A stretch of DNA of 64,000 nt from contig NZ_JAHCST010000049.1 in the NCBI RefSeq assembly GCF_018476525.1, positions 1-64,000 of the forward strand, in the 5' to 3' direction. The stretch is from Acrocarpospora catenulata. Its GTDB lineage: Bacteria; Actinomycetota; Actinomycetes; Streptosporangiales; Streptosporangiaceae. Shown here piece after piece: positions 26,848-35,382 of the stretch. A model generated the notes under the pieces. The model saw nothing but the letters and a program-made list of their open reading frames with translations, ran no database searches and was not told where the DNA came from. Position 1 is the first letter of the stretch, and every line of letters starts with the position of its first letter. The translations under genes were made by a program, and so were the position numbers.

Positions 26848-26958
26848 ATGGCATGCCGCGCCGACGTCGGCCAGACCGGCGCCGAGAACTGGCACGTCCT
26901 GACCGACCCGGAAGGCAACGAATTCTGCCTCCTGCGCACCCGGCTCCAGCCCCTCTGA
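26848..26958 (+). pseudogene. C-terminal fragment of a VOC/glyoxalase-like gene
   Basis: A 36-residue open frame ends with NWHVLTDPEGNEFCLLRTRL, the standard C-terminus of actinobacterial glyoxalase-like proteins. Nothing upstream in any frame supplies the rest. The gene appears to have lost its front by deletion. It lies between the methyltransferase and the sigma-factor gene. Confidence 0.6.
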
Positions 26959-27099
26959 CCACGTGCGTTAATTTCCGGGAACCGCCATCGACGAAATCGA
27001 GTTCGGGCGTCATGCTGGCGGCAGGGGGATTCGGGTGGGCCCGGGGATCGGCACTCATTGGTGCAGACGCGCGTTGACAATCCAGGGAGGGTGGATTGG

Positions 27100-29478
27100 A
27101 TGGCGGCGCAGGGGGATTATTCGGACGCCGAGCTTGTGGAAATGGCGAGATCCACAAAAACGCGGCGAGACGCGCACGAACGGATTTACGCGCGGTACGG
27201 AAAACGGGTTCTGGCGGTGTGCCTGGCTCACCTCGATCCGGAGCGGGCGCAGGACGCGGCGCAGGAGTCGTTTCTGGTCCTGATGGACGCCCTGGCGCGT
27301 AACGGCGGGCCGGAGCCGGGCAAGCTCGGGCCGTGGCTCTACGGGGTCGCGCGGAACAAGGTGCGGGAGACCTACCGCGACCGGCGGGTGACCGTGATCG
27401 AACTGCCCGAGGAGGCGGACACGGTCCCCGAATGGATCGGCGCGGCCGACGACCAGGCCAGCGAGGCCCGGCGACGGGCGGAGGTGCTGCGCCTGCTGGA
27501 CATCGTGGCGTCGGGTCTCACCGAACGGCAGCGGCGAATCTACTGGCTGACGGTGCGGGAGGAACTGCGGGGGCAGGCGCTCGCCAACGCCCTGGACGTC
27601 GCCCCCGCTGAAGCCAACCGGCTGAACAGCGAGGTCAGGAAGCTGATGACCGACGGGTTCGGCTGTTTCCTGCTCGCGGACTACACCCAGTTCCAGTGGC
27701 GGTACGGCCAGGCCGCGGCGACCTGCCAGGGACTCCTGCAGGTCATCCGGGCGTGGAGCCTGGAGCACGGCCTGTGGACCGGGAAAACCTTTCCCGCCCT
27801 GCTGCGGCAGCAGGTCTCCCAGCATGTGCGGGACTGCGCGGCCTGCTCGGACGGACGCCGCCGTGTGGTCCGGCCGTACCTGCCCGGGCTCATTCCGGTG
27901 CTGTTTCTCCCGGCGTTGTCCGAGCGGATGCGGGAACTGTTCGCGCGGGTCTCGGCCGAAGACCCGCTTCGGCAGGGCGATCAGCAAACGGCGCCGAACC
28001 GGTTCCCATGGCACGAGCACGGTCAGAGGGAGGCACCCCCACGCGCACCGCGCGGGCGCCGGCCCCGGCCGCGCGCCAGACGGACGAACCGGTCGCTGGG
28101 CGCCGGACTGGCCGCGGCCGCCATCGTGGTGCTTCTCATCGGCGGCGTGCTGGCGTGGATGGGGACGGCGCCGCCCCCCAGCCCGTCGGCAGCGGCGAAC
28201 GAGACGCCCCTCGCCCCGGATGCGGATGCCCCGCCCAGCGGCGGCACGGCGGCCGACCCCACCCAGCCGGGCGATCCGGGGCGACCGAGCGACGTGCCCA
28301 GCGAATCCGTGCCGCCGAGCGACCCCACCCAGCCGGGAGACCCCGGGCAGGAGCCCAACCCGCCACAGCCGGGGCCGGGGCGACTGACCTTCTCCGGGAA
28401 ACTTCTCCAGCTGGGCCAGCAGTACGACATCACGATGGACGGGTTCGGCGCGGGTGAAAAAATCGGCATATCTGGTGACCCCTCCCGCGCCACGGCTCCC
28501 GACGTGACAGCCGACCGGTCGGGCAGGGCCGTCGCCCATCTCACCGTCGGATCGGACGTCCAGGCAAAGAACTACACAGTCACCGCCAAGGGGCGAGGTA
28601 CGGGCACCACCGCGACGGGAACCGTCGCCGTCGTGGCCACACCCGCCGGAAAGACGCCGACCGTTGGCACGATCTCGTTCTCGGCGCCCCTCCTCGGCCG
28701 GGGCCAGTCATACGACGTCACTCTGGCCGGGTTCGGGGCGAGCGAGGACATCGTCATCGAAGGCGCTCCCTCAACGGACACGCCCACGGGACGGACGGAC
28801 TCGGCCGGAAGCGGCACGATCCGTCTCGCGGTGGGGCAGGAGGCCGCCGCGAAGAAGTACGACGTCACCGCCAGAGGGCGGCAGTCAGGCACCGTCGCGA
28901 AAGGGACCGTCACCGTCTTGGTACCGGCACTGACGGCGCCGCCAGATGGGATCGCGCCAGGCGAGACCGTGACGGTCACCGGTACGGGTTTCCCGCCCAG
29001 CACGACGATCACACTCACGTTCAGTCCCGGCGACCAGAGCAGAACAGTTGCCACCGACTGCTGTTCCGAAAGCTTCCGAGTCGACTCGCCCCCGCTCACC
29101 GCCCCCGGCACCTACACGATCACCGCGACGGGAGCGGGCTTCTCCGCGCAGGCGCGGGTCACCGTGCATCCCCCCGCCTGCAGGCCCACCCTGACCTTGA
29201 CAACCCGCACGGTCAGACATCCCGCGTCGGGTCTGTTCGCCGCCTACGACGAGACGATAAGCGTCCTGTCCGCCACGGGCTTCCCGGCGGGCGCGGCGGT
29301 GACGTTCAGCGGCATCGCGGGCGACGGCACGAAGTCCACCATCAGAACGGTGACCGCAGACCAGAACGGCAACGCCTCGATCGACACACCATCGTCCCCC
29401 GATACGTTCGTAGCCTCCGCCAGCGGCTGTGAGGAGGCCCGCATCGTGGTACCCCGCTACTATCCACGGCTCCACTGA
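27100..29478 (+). CDS. ECF sigma factor fused to a membrane anchor and extracellular repeat domains
   Basis: 792 residues from ATG 27100, behind GGGAGGG. Residues 5-185 are a sigma-70 region 2 and 4 unit (ELVEMARSTKTRRDAHERIY ... QDAAQESFLVLMDAL ... GLTERQRRIYWLTV). Residues 242-249 read HVRDCAAC, an HxxxCxxC zinc motif like that of anti-sigma ZAS domains. A basic stretch then precedes one membrane helix (about 334-354, AAAIVVLLIGGVLAWMG). The outside part has a Pro-rich linker with repeated DPTQPGDPG, two homologous repeats of about 85 residues (GRLTFSGKLLQLGQQYDITM and GTISFSAPLLGRGQSYDVTL) and IPT/Ig-like domains. No separate anti-sigma gene follows, so this looks like a one-protein sensor and sigma factor. 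Confidence 0.85.
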   Translation: MAAQGDYSDAELVEMARSTKTRRDAHERIYARYGKRVLAVCLAHLDPERAQDAAQESFLVLMDALARNGGPEPGKLGPWLYGVARNKVRETYRDRRVTVIELPEEADTVPEWIGAADDQASEARRRAEVLRLLDIVASGLTERQRRIYWLTVREELRGQALANALDVAPAEANRLNSEVRKLMTDGFGCFLLADYTQFQWRYGQAAATCQGLLQVIRAWSLEHGLWTGKTFPALLRQQVSQHVRDCAACSDGRRRVVRPYLPGLIPVLFLPALSERMRELFARVSAEDPLRQGDQQTAPNRFPWHEHGQREAPPRAPRGRRPRPRARRTNRSLGAGLAAAAIVVLLIGGVLAWMGTAPPPSPSAAANETPLAPDADAPPSGGTAADPTQPGDPGRPSDVPSESVPPSDPTQPGDPGQEPNPPQPGPGRLTFSGKLLQLGQQYDITMDGFGAGEKIGISGDPSRATAPDVTADRSGRAVAHLTVGSDVQAKNYTVTAKGRGTGTTATGTVAVVATPAGKTPTVGTISFSAPLLGRGQSYDVTLAGFGASEDIVIEGAPSTDTPTGRTDSAGSGTIRLAVGQEAAAKKYDVTARGRQSGTVAKGTVTVLVPALTAPPDGIAPGETVTVTGTGFPPSTTITLTFSPGDQSRTVATDCCSESFRVDSPPLTAPGTYTITATGAGFSAQARVTVHPPACRPTLTLTTRTVRHPASGLFAAYDETISVLSATGFPAGAAVTFSGIAGDGTKSTIRTVTADQNGNASIDTPSSPDTFVASASGCEEARIVVPRYYPRLH

Positions 29479-29502
29479 GCCACCGCCGTCCTTCGCGGAA
29501 GT

Positions 29503-29535
29503 GCCGGGGTCCGCCACGTACGGGCGGACCCCGGC
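29503..29535. terminator. Bidirectional terminator
   Basis: A perfect 13-bp stem (GCCGGGGTCCGCC and its complement) with a seven-base loop lies between the convergent sigma-factor and peptidoglycan-binding genes. Confidence 0.7.
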
Positions 29536-29555
29536 GTACTCGCCGGGGCATGCCC

Positions 29556-30260
29556 TCAGTTCTGGCATCGTGCGGAGGAGTCGGGCGTGAATCTGAGGAA
29601 CCGCAGGCTTGTGCCGTCGGCGCGCAGGCCAGCGGAGATCCGCACACAGGCGTTCCGCGCGGCGGCTGTCTCAAGCGCGTCGGCGAAGTCGCCGATGACC
29701 TTTCCCACCACCTGCTCGCACCCGATCCTGGCGATCACTGCCTTGATCCTGGCCGCGCCGCACACCCCATAGGCGAGCAGACTGGTGACCATCTCGTTGA
29801 CCAGCCGCGGATTCGCCGCCAGGCGGCCCCCCACCTGACGCGTGAGACCTCGACGCATGGAAAAGACGCAGACGCCGTCCGCGCAGACCGGCAGCCCCAG
29901 GTCGAGCCGCATGGAGATCGTGGGCGTAGCACCGCCGGTCAGCGCCGCACGGGTCTGCCGGCCGACCTTGCCATCCCGCAGCAGCCCGTGGTCCCCCTGG
30001 TAGGCCTTGACGTTCGCGTGGGTCTGCGGGCCGAACCGGCCGTTCAACCGCTGCCCCGGAAAGCCGTTGTCCCGCAGTGCCCGCTGAAGCAGACGCACGC
30101 AGTCCTTGCCGTCGATCGGGTCGACGTCGCCCATTCGCAGCTCCGGGCAGTCGCTCAGCCCACCGTCAACCGGCGGCAGAGTGACGTTCCCCGAACCGAT
30201 GAGAAAAGCACAAAGGATCGCGATTCCCGCTATCCAGATGAACACCCCTAACACCCGCAT
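29556..30260 (-). CDS. Membrane-anchored or secreted peptidoglycan-binding domain protein
   Basis: 234 residues from ATG 30260 with a GGAGG site. MRVLGVFIWIAGIAILCAFLIGSG is a signal peptide or N-terminal anchor. Residues about 45-105 form a PG_binding_1 domain (CVRLLQRALRDNGFPG, LNGRFGPQTHANVKAYQGDH). The Cys-containing C-terminal domain (NPRLVNEMVTSLLAYGVCGA ... VIARIGCEQVVG) is not recognised. Seven Cys in the exported part suggest disulfides. It is convergent with the extracytoplasmic sigma factor, but a link is only positional. Confidence 0.72.
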   Translation of the reverse strand: MRVLGVFIWIAGIAILCAFLIGSGNVTLPPVDGGLSDCPELRMGDVDPIDGKDCVRLLQRALRDNGFPGQRLNGRFGPQTHANVKAYQGDHGLLRDGKVGRQTRAALTGGATPTISMRLDLGLPVCADGVCVFSMRRGLTRQVGGRLAANPRLVNEMVTSLLAYGVCGAARIKAVIARIGCEQVVGKVIGDFADALETAAARNACVRISAGLRADGTSLRFLRFTPDSSARCQN

Positions 30261-30510
30261 GGCGAGGCCTCCGACTCGACCACGGCGCCCATCCCCGGCG
30301 CCACTCGCCAACAGGTGCGAGACGGACCCCGAATCTCCCCCTCGGAGCGAAAAAATCTTGAAACAATTTCCGGACAAGATCCGAATTCATGGACCTTGTC
30401 ATTTGAAATTCAGCTGAGCTGCGCGAAAACCGTGTTGAGTCCCGGAGGGAGAGCGCGACACGGAGCGCTTCCTCGGCTCGATGGCTGCGTGGTGAGTGCT
30501 GGGCTTTAGC

Positions 30511-31179
30511 ATGTCGCAGGTGACCGCCTACGACGATCCTGACATGCTCGAATACCTGGACTCCTCAGCCTTGTCGGAGCGCCGGCGGCGGATCCTGGCC
30601 ACGATCCGGGACTGGGTGGTCAGGTACGGATACCCGCCGAGTACCCGCGAGATCGGCCACGCGGTCGGGCTGCGCTCGCCCTCGTCGGTGTCGAAACACC
30701 TCAAAATCCTGGAAGAGCAGGGCTTTCTCCGCCGGGGTACGGCGATGACCAGGCCGATCGACGTGCGGCTGTTCCTGGGCGCCTCGGCGCCGCAACCTGC
30801 CGTCGACCTGGTGAGCGTGCCCGTGGTCGGTGACATCGCCGCGGGCACGCCCATCCTGGCCGAGCAGTACGCGGACGACACGCTGACCCTGCCCCGCGAC
30901 CTCACCGGCCGGGGCACCGTGTTCGGCCTGCGGGTGCGGGGCGATTCGATGATCGACGCGGCGATCTGCGACGGCGACATCGTCGTGGTCCGGCAGCAGC
31001 CCGAGGCGTACTCGGGGCAGATCGTCGCCGCGATGATCGACGGCGAGGCGACCGTCAAGGTGTACCGCCGACGCGGCGAGCATGTCGTTCTCGAACCACG
31101 CAACCCCGCCTACGACGACATCGACGGTGACGGCGCCGTGGTGCTGGGCATCGTGGTGTCGGTCCTGCGCAACGTGTGA
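30511..31179 (+). CDS. lexA: LexA-type repressor (S24 peptidase)
   Basis: 222 residues. Winged helix (SERRRRILATIRDWVVRYGY, PPSTREIGHAVGLRSPSSVS) and autocleavage domain: Ala-Gly cleavage site A111-G112 in VVGDIAAGTP, nucleophile S146 in VRGDSM and general base K183 in ATVKVY. All elements for RecA-stimulated self-cleavage are present. The N-terminus is shorter and the HTH less typical than in standard actinobacterial LexA, and no SOS-type partner gene is nearby. It may therefore be a second LexA-like copy. ATG 30511 has no clear ribosome site. The 250-base divergent upstream region is unusually AT-rich but shows no SOS box I can identify. Confidence 0.8.
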   Translation: MSQVTAYDDPDMLEYLDSSALSERRRRILATIRDWVVRYGYPPSTREIGHAVGLRSPSSVSKHLKILEEQGFLRRGTAMTRPIDVRLFLGASAPQPAVDLVSVPVVGDIAAGTPILAEQYADDTLTLPRDLTGRGTVFGLRVRGDSMIDAAICDGDIVVVRQQPEAYSGQIVAAMIDGEATVKVYRRRGEHVVLEPRNPAYDDIDGDGAVVLGIVVSVLRNV

Positions 31180-31214
31180 GGACCCGTCCGGCGTCGCCCC
31201 GCTGTGCGAAGCGG

Positions 31215-32003
31215 TCAGTCGCAGTGCACCGTGAGTGTGCCCAGGTGGGTGAACTCGGCGGTGATCGGGCGGCCCGGTTCCAGGGGGACGGCGTCGGTCA
31301 TTCCGCCGGTGAGGACGATCCAGCCCTCCTCCAGGGCCAGCCCCCGCTCGGCGAGGGAGTTCGCGGCGAGTGCGAGCGCCCGCGCCGGGTGGCCCTGTAC
31401 GGCCGCGCCCGTCGCGGTGTCCACCACCGTGCCCCCTACGCTCAGCGCGCACGCCTCAAGCGCGAGGTCCAGGCCGGCGGGGTCCACTTCCACGTCACCC
31501 ACCACGAACCGGGCCGACGACGCGTTGTCGGCGACCACGTCGGCGAGGGTGAACCGGAAGTCGCGGTAGCGGCTGTCGATCACTTCGAGGCCCGCGGACA
31601 CGCTCCGCACCGCGGCCATGGCCGAGGCCGGGGTGACCCCGGGGCCCTCCAGTCGCCGCCCGAGCGTGAAGACGATCTCGGGCTCCACCCGCGGGTGGAT
31701 GAGCCGCTCGACCGGAACGGGCGCGCCGGCGTCGAGCACCATGCCGTCGGTGAGCCAGCCGGTCAGCGGCGCGGCCACGCCCATCCGCCGCTGCTTGGCT
31801 TGCGAGGTGAGGCCGAGCTTGACACCGACGATCCTCTCGCCGCCGGCGACCCGGTTGGTCACCAGCTCGGACTGCACCTGGTAGGCGGTGCCGAGGTCGA
31901 GTTCGGGCCAGTCCTCGGTGATGGGGTGGCGCGCGGTACGGGTCGACTCCGCCGCGCGCAGGGCCTCGACGGCCCGATCGACCGTCCATGTGTTCGCCGT
32001 CAT
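31215..32003 (-). CDS. 2-hydroxypenta-2,4-dienoate hydratase/4-oxalocrotonate decarboxylase family
   Basis: 262 residues from ATG 32003. Typical FAH-like hydratase core: TAYQVQSELVTNRVAGGERI, GVKLGLTSQAKQRRMGV, HPRVEPEIVFTLGRRLEGPG and GLEVIDSRYRDF, with acidic metal ligands (the Glu residues of EPEIVF and the Glu of LEVIDS). These enzymes act after ring meta-cleavage. It is divergent from an MHS transporter followed by a 4-oxalocrotonate tautomerase, which supports a meta-cleavage role together with the dioxygenase operon 22 kb away. Confidence 0.85.
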   Translation of the reverse strand: MTANTWTVDRAVEALRAAESTRTARHPITEDWPELDLGTAYQVQSELVTNRVAGGERIVGVKLGLTSQAKQRRMGVAAPLTGWLTDGMVLDAGAPVPVERLIHPRVEPEIVFTLGRRLEGPGVTPASAMAAVRSVSAGLEVIDSRYRDFRFTLADVVADNASSARFVVGDVEVDPAGLDLALEACALSVGGTVVDTATGAAVQGHPARALALAANSLAERGLALEEGWIVLTGGMTDAVPLEPGRPITAEFTHLGTLTVHCD

Positions 32004-32161
32004 GGTGGCCAACCATGGACGGCGGCGGGCACGGCTTCCACCTGGCATTCCCATATACCGGAAATCGGGTAGTTGCTTCCGCCCCCGACGGTCCTACGGT
32101 CACTCCCACCCGCCATCATCCCCCCGAGGCGGGAAGCATTCCAAGCTGGAGGAAACCGGCG

Positions 32162-33820
32162 ATGAACAAACAGGAACTCAGGGTCGTCGGCGCGTCGGCC
32201 GTCGGTACGGCGTTCGAGTGGTACGACTTCTTCCTCTACGGCGCACTCGTCCCCGTGATCGGCAGCAAGTTCTTCAGCGGCTACGGCTCGGCGGCGCAGA
32301 CCGTGTTCGCACTGCTGACCTTCGCCGCCGGATTCGTCGTCCGCCCGATCGGCGCGCTGGTGTTCGCACGGATCACCGACCTGGTCGGCCGCAAGATCGT
32401 GTTCATGATGACGCTGGTGCTGATGGGCCTCTCGACGGTTGCCGTCGGGCTGCTGCCCACCGCGGACCAGATCGGCATCCTGTCCCCGATCCTGCTGGTG
32501 ACCTGCCGCATCCTGCAGGGCCTGGCGGTCAGCGGAGAGTTCGGCGCCGCGGTCACCTACGTCTCCGAGTACGCCCCCTCGCGGCAACGCGCGTTCTTCG
32601 TCGGCTGGCTGACCGGCACCACGGCGCTCGCCTTCAGCCTGTCGCTGGGCGTGCAACTGCTGGTGCAGGCCATCGTGGGCGCGGACGCCTTCGAGGAGTG
32701 GGGCTGGCGGGTGCCGTTCCTCATCTCCGTCCTGCCGCTCGCGCTCTCGGTGTGGATCCGCAGCAAGCTGAACGAGAGCCCGCTGTTCCTGCGGATGAAG
32801 GAGGGCGGCACCCAGGCCAAGGCGCCGCTGCGCGAGGCGTTCGGCTCGCGGGCCCGGGTGCGCATGATCGCGATCGTGTTCGTGATGGCCGCGACGCAGT
32901 CGTTCATCGGCTACCTGTCCACCGTGTACATGCTGACCACGATGAAGACCTACCTCAAGGCCGACTCGTTCACGGTCAACGCGATCTTCATGGTGGTCAT
33001 GCTGATCGGGTTCTTCCTGTGCGTGCTCGCCTGCTGGGTGTCCGACCGGATCGGGCGCCGGCCGGTGCTGTTCGCGGGGCTGGGCCTGGCCGCGCTGCTC
33101 GCGTTCCCGGTCACCGGTGGCATCGTCTCGACCACGAACCCGGATCTCGCCCGGGCGCAGGAGAGCGTGTCGGTCACCATCCAGGCCGACCCGGCCGAGT
33201 GTTCCTTCCAGTTCAACCCCGCGGGCACCGCCAAATTCACCTCCGACTGTGACCGGGCGCGGAACGTGCTCCAGGCCAACTCGGTCACCTTCGAGCGGCA
33301 GGACAGCACCGGCCCCACCAAGGTCCTCGTGAACGACACCCAGGTCTCCGGTGGTCCGCAGCTGACCGACGAACTGCTGGCGGCGCTCAGGACGACCGGG
33401 TACCCGGTCGACGGATCGGACGGCACGATCAAGATCACCAGTGTCGGGGACTTCTTCACCGGGCCCGTCCTCACCGTCGCGCTGCTGCTCCTCGCACTGG
33501 TCGCGTTCGCGCAGATGGCCCAGGGACCGGCCGCGACGGCGATGGCCGAGGTGTTCCCGACCCGCGTCCGGGCCACCGCGCTCTCGATCCCCTACCAGCT
33601 CGGCGTCGGCATGTTCGGCGGGCTGCTGCCGGCGACGATGGTCGCGATCGGGGCCGAGGTGGGCAGCACCACCACCGCTCTGTGGTACCCGGTCGGCGCC
33701 CTGGCGCTGGGCCTGGTGATCCTGGTGTTCACCCTGCCGGAGACCAAGGGCGTGGACCTCGCCGAGGTGCGCCTGGAGGGTGACACGGCCGAGGAATCCG
33801 TCGTACGCCAGGACAGCTGA
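32162..33820 (+). CDS. MHS-type MFS transporter with a large extracytoplasmic loop
   Basis: 552 residues. MFS metabolite:H+ symporter signatures: GTAFEWYDFFLYG at the start, RPIGALVFARITDLVGRK after helix 2, SGEFGAAVTYVSEYAP, SDRIGRRP and LPETKGVDL at the end. Between helices near residues 320 and 433 there is an extra soluble segment of about 109 residues (TNPDLARAQESV ... IKITSVGDFF) with two Cys (C347, C363), facing outward. It may bind substrate or partner. Likely imports an aromatic or dicarboxylic acid for the neighbouring hydratase and tautomerase. Confidence 0.87.
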   Translation: MNKQELRVVGASAVGTAFEWYDFFLYGALVPVIGSKFFSGYGSAAQTVFALLTFAAGFVVRPIGALVFARITDLVGRKIVFMMTLVLMGLSTVAVGLLPTADQIGILSPILLVTCRILQGLAVSGEFGAAVTYVSEYAPSRQRAFFVGWLTGTTALAFSLSLGVQLLVQAIVGADAFEEWGWRVPFLISVLPLALSVWIRSKLNESPLFLRMKEGGTQAKAPLREAFGSRARVRMIAIVFVMAATQSFIGYLSTVYMLTTMKTYLKADSFTVNAIFMVVMLIGFFLCVLACWVSDRIGRRPVLFAGLGLAALLAFPVTGGIVSTTNPDLARAQESVSVTIQADPAECSFQFNPAGTAKFTSDCDRARNVLQANSVTFERQDSTGPTKVLVNDTQVSGGPQLTDELLAALRTTGYPVDGSDGTIKITSVGDFFTGPVLTVALLLLALVAFAQMAQGPAATAMAEVFPTRVRATALSIPYQLGVGMFGGLLPATMVAIGAEVGSTTTALWYPVGALALGLVILVFTLPETKGVDLAEVRLEGDTAEESVVRQDS

Positions 33821-33840
33821 CCCAGAAAGGGAAGGGCATC

Positions 33841-34038
33841 ATGCCGATCATCGATGTCTCACTGCTGACCGGCCGTACCGAGTCCGAACTGCGCGAGATG
33901 ATCGCGGCCGTCCACGACGCGGTGGTGCGCAGCCTCGGGGTCCCGTCCGAGTCGGTGCGGATCCTGGTGCGTGAGCTGCCGCCGACCCACTGGGCCGCGG
34001 ACGGCGAGACCATCGCGGAGCGCAGGGCGCGCTCCTAG
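33841..34038 (+). CDS. 4-oxalocrotonate tautomerase family protein
   Basis: 65 residues, the usual size. The catalytic N-terminal Pro follows Met (MPIIDVSLLTGRTESELREM), and the SESVRILVRELPPTHWAADG stretch matches the family. Converts 2-hydroxymuconate-type enols to keto forms. It lies 20 bases after the MHS transporter and in one unit with it. Confidence 0.88.
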   Translation: MPIIDVSLLTGRTESELREMIAAVHDAVVRSLGVPSESVRILVRELPPTHWAADGETIAERRARS

Positions 34039-34049
34039 GAAATCGAGTG

Positions 34050-34072
34050 GGGGGACGGGTCGCCCGTCCCCC
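34050..34072. terminator. Terminator after the tautomerase gene
   Basis: Ten-bp perfect stem (GGGGGACGGG / CCCGTCCCCC) with loop TCG, 11 bases after the stop. It also lies at the end of the convergent LacI gene. Confidence 0.65.
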
Positions 34073-34115
34073 TCTCACACCTGGTCCCGCGCGGGCGAAC
34101 GAGGCCGTTGGCGGG

Positions 34116-35141
34116 TCAGCCGTGGCGGGCGCGGGGCCGCGCCGGCCCCGTCGTGTCGCGCAGCGAGATCGGCGGCGCGACGAGCAGCCGGCGATGCGGG
34201 AGACCGGGGTCGGCGATGCGCTGGATGAGCAGTTCGACTGCATGCGCACCCAGTTCGTCGGCCAGGATGTCGGCCGCGGTGAGCGGCGGGTGCAGGTTCT
34301 CGGCCCAGCGCCGGGCGGCGACTCCGGTGATCGAGAAGTCGCCCGGCACGGTCAGGTGCCCGTGGGTCAGCGCGCGGTACATCCCGGGGATGGCCGCTTC
34401 GTTGACGGTGGCGATGGCGGTGAGCTCGGGGTGCGCGGCCAGCAGCCGTTCGACGCAGGAGGTCCCCGCCTGGGCGTCGTCGGCGCAGCAGACCTGCACG
34501 CCCGTCAGGCCGCGCTCGCCGACGGCGCGGGTGAAGCCGAGCTGGGCCCGATGGCTGGGGCCGTACCCGGCGGCGACCAGCTCGGCCGAGCGGTTGACCA
34601 GGGCGATCTGCCGATGGCCGAGGTCGGCGAGGTGGTGCACGCAGCGGGCGATCAGCGTCTCGTAGTCGATGTCCACCCAGGTCATCTCCTCGGGGTGGCT
34701 GGTGTGGCCGATGCCGACGAACGGCAGGCCACTCTGCCGCAGGCGGGTTACCCGGTCGTCCTCCAGCCGGATCTCCATGAGGACCACTCCGTCCACGCGG
34801 CTGCCGGTCACGACCCGCTCGAACGAGCGGTCGTGCTCGCCGCCGGACGGTGAGAGCAACACGTCCAGATCGGCGCGCGCGGCCGCGTCCACGACGCTGG
34901 CCACGAAGCCCAGCTGCACGTCGGTCAGGCGCTGGCTGGCCGGGGGGATGACCAGGCCGATCGTCCGCGTCCTGCCCTCCTTGAGCGCCCGTGCCGCGGC
35001 GTTGGGACGGTAGCCGAGCTCGTCGATCACCGCCTGGATGCGCCGCCGGGTCTCCTCCGCCACCGGCCGCTTGCCGCTCAGCGTGTACGACACCGTGCTG
35101 CGCGACACGCCCGACCGCTTGGCGATCTCCCCGATGTTCAC
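34116..35141 (-). CDS. LacI-family regulator of the adjacent sugar importer
   Basis: 341 residues from GTG 35141 (AGGAG site). HTH NIGEIAKRSGVSRSTVSYTL, hinge YRPNAAARALKEGRTRTIGL and effector domain ending PISLRDTTG. Divergent from a sugar ABC importer operon. Three copies of a CGAAYCGRTTCG-like palindrome lie in the shared promoter region, one 45 bases upstream of its own start, which suggests autoregulation and control of the operon. Matching sites occur upstream of the GH54 gene at 47.2 kb. Confidence 0.88.
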   Translation of the reverse strand: MNIGEIAKRSGVSRSTVSYTLSGKRPVAEETRRRIQAVIDELGYRPNAAARALKEGRTRTIGLVIPPASQRLTDVQLGFVASVVDAAARADLDVLLSPSGGEHDRSFERVVTGSRVDGVVLMEIRLEDDRVTRLRQSGLPFVGIGHTSHPEEMTWVDIDYETLIARCVHHLADLGHRQIALVNRSAELVAAGYGPSHRAQLGFTRAVGERGLTGVQVCCADDAQAGTSCVERLLAAHPELTAIATVNEAAIPGMYRALTHGHLTVPGDFSITGVAARRWAENLHPPLTAADILADELGAHAVELLIQRIADPGLPHRRLLVAPPISLRDTTGPARPRARHG

Positions 35142-35186
35142 CGGCACTCCTCGGCTGGCTCGGTCCCGACGATTCCCCATAGTAGG

Positions 35187-35200
35187 TCGAATCGGTTCAG
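35187..35200. promoter_or_regulatory. LacI operator-like site, regulator side
   Basis: TCGAATCGGTTCAG, an imperfect 14-bp palindrome centred on CG, 45 bases upstream of the LacI start. It matches the two sites on the importer side (35308-35334). Confidence 0.6.
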
Positions 35201-35307
35201 GACGCAGAGTCGGATGCCGACCAGGTGATCAGGTCCAGAAATACCAGGCTTATCGGCGATGTCTGCGCAGCACCGTTGACGCGGCCGATGCGGCGACGTA
35301 TCTTCGG

Positions 35308-35334
35308 TCGAACCGATTCGAGGAATCGATTCGA
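35308..35334. promoter_or_regulatory. Two adjacent LacI operator-like sites, importer side
   Basis: TCGAACCGATTCGA (35308-35321) and AGGAATCGATTCGA (35321-35334) have CG centres 13 bases apart, 50-75 bases upstream of the importer binding-protein start. Consensus CGAAYCGRTTCG fits the LacI-family pattern of an even palindrome with central CG. Confidence 0.65.
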
Positions 35335-35382
35335 CATCGAGTGGAAACAGGCGTGTAACGCCGGCCAACGGAGGCCGGAACC

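Noticed and set aside
26970-27040. GGGAACC and CGTC as an ECF-type autoregulated promoter before the sigma-factor gene
   Set aside because: The spacing (25 bases) is well outside the usual 16-18, so I do not call it.
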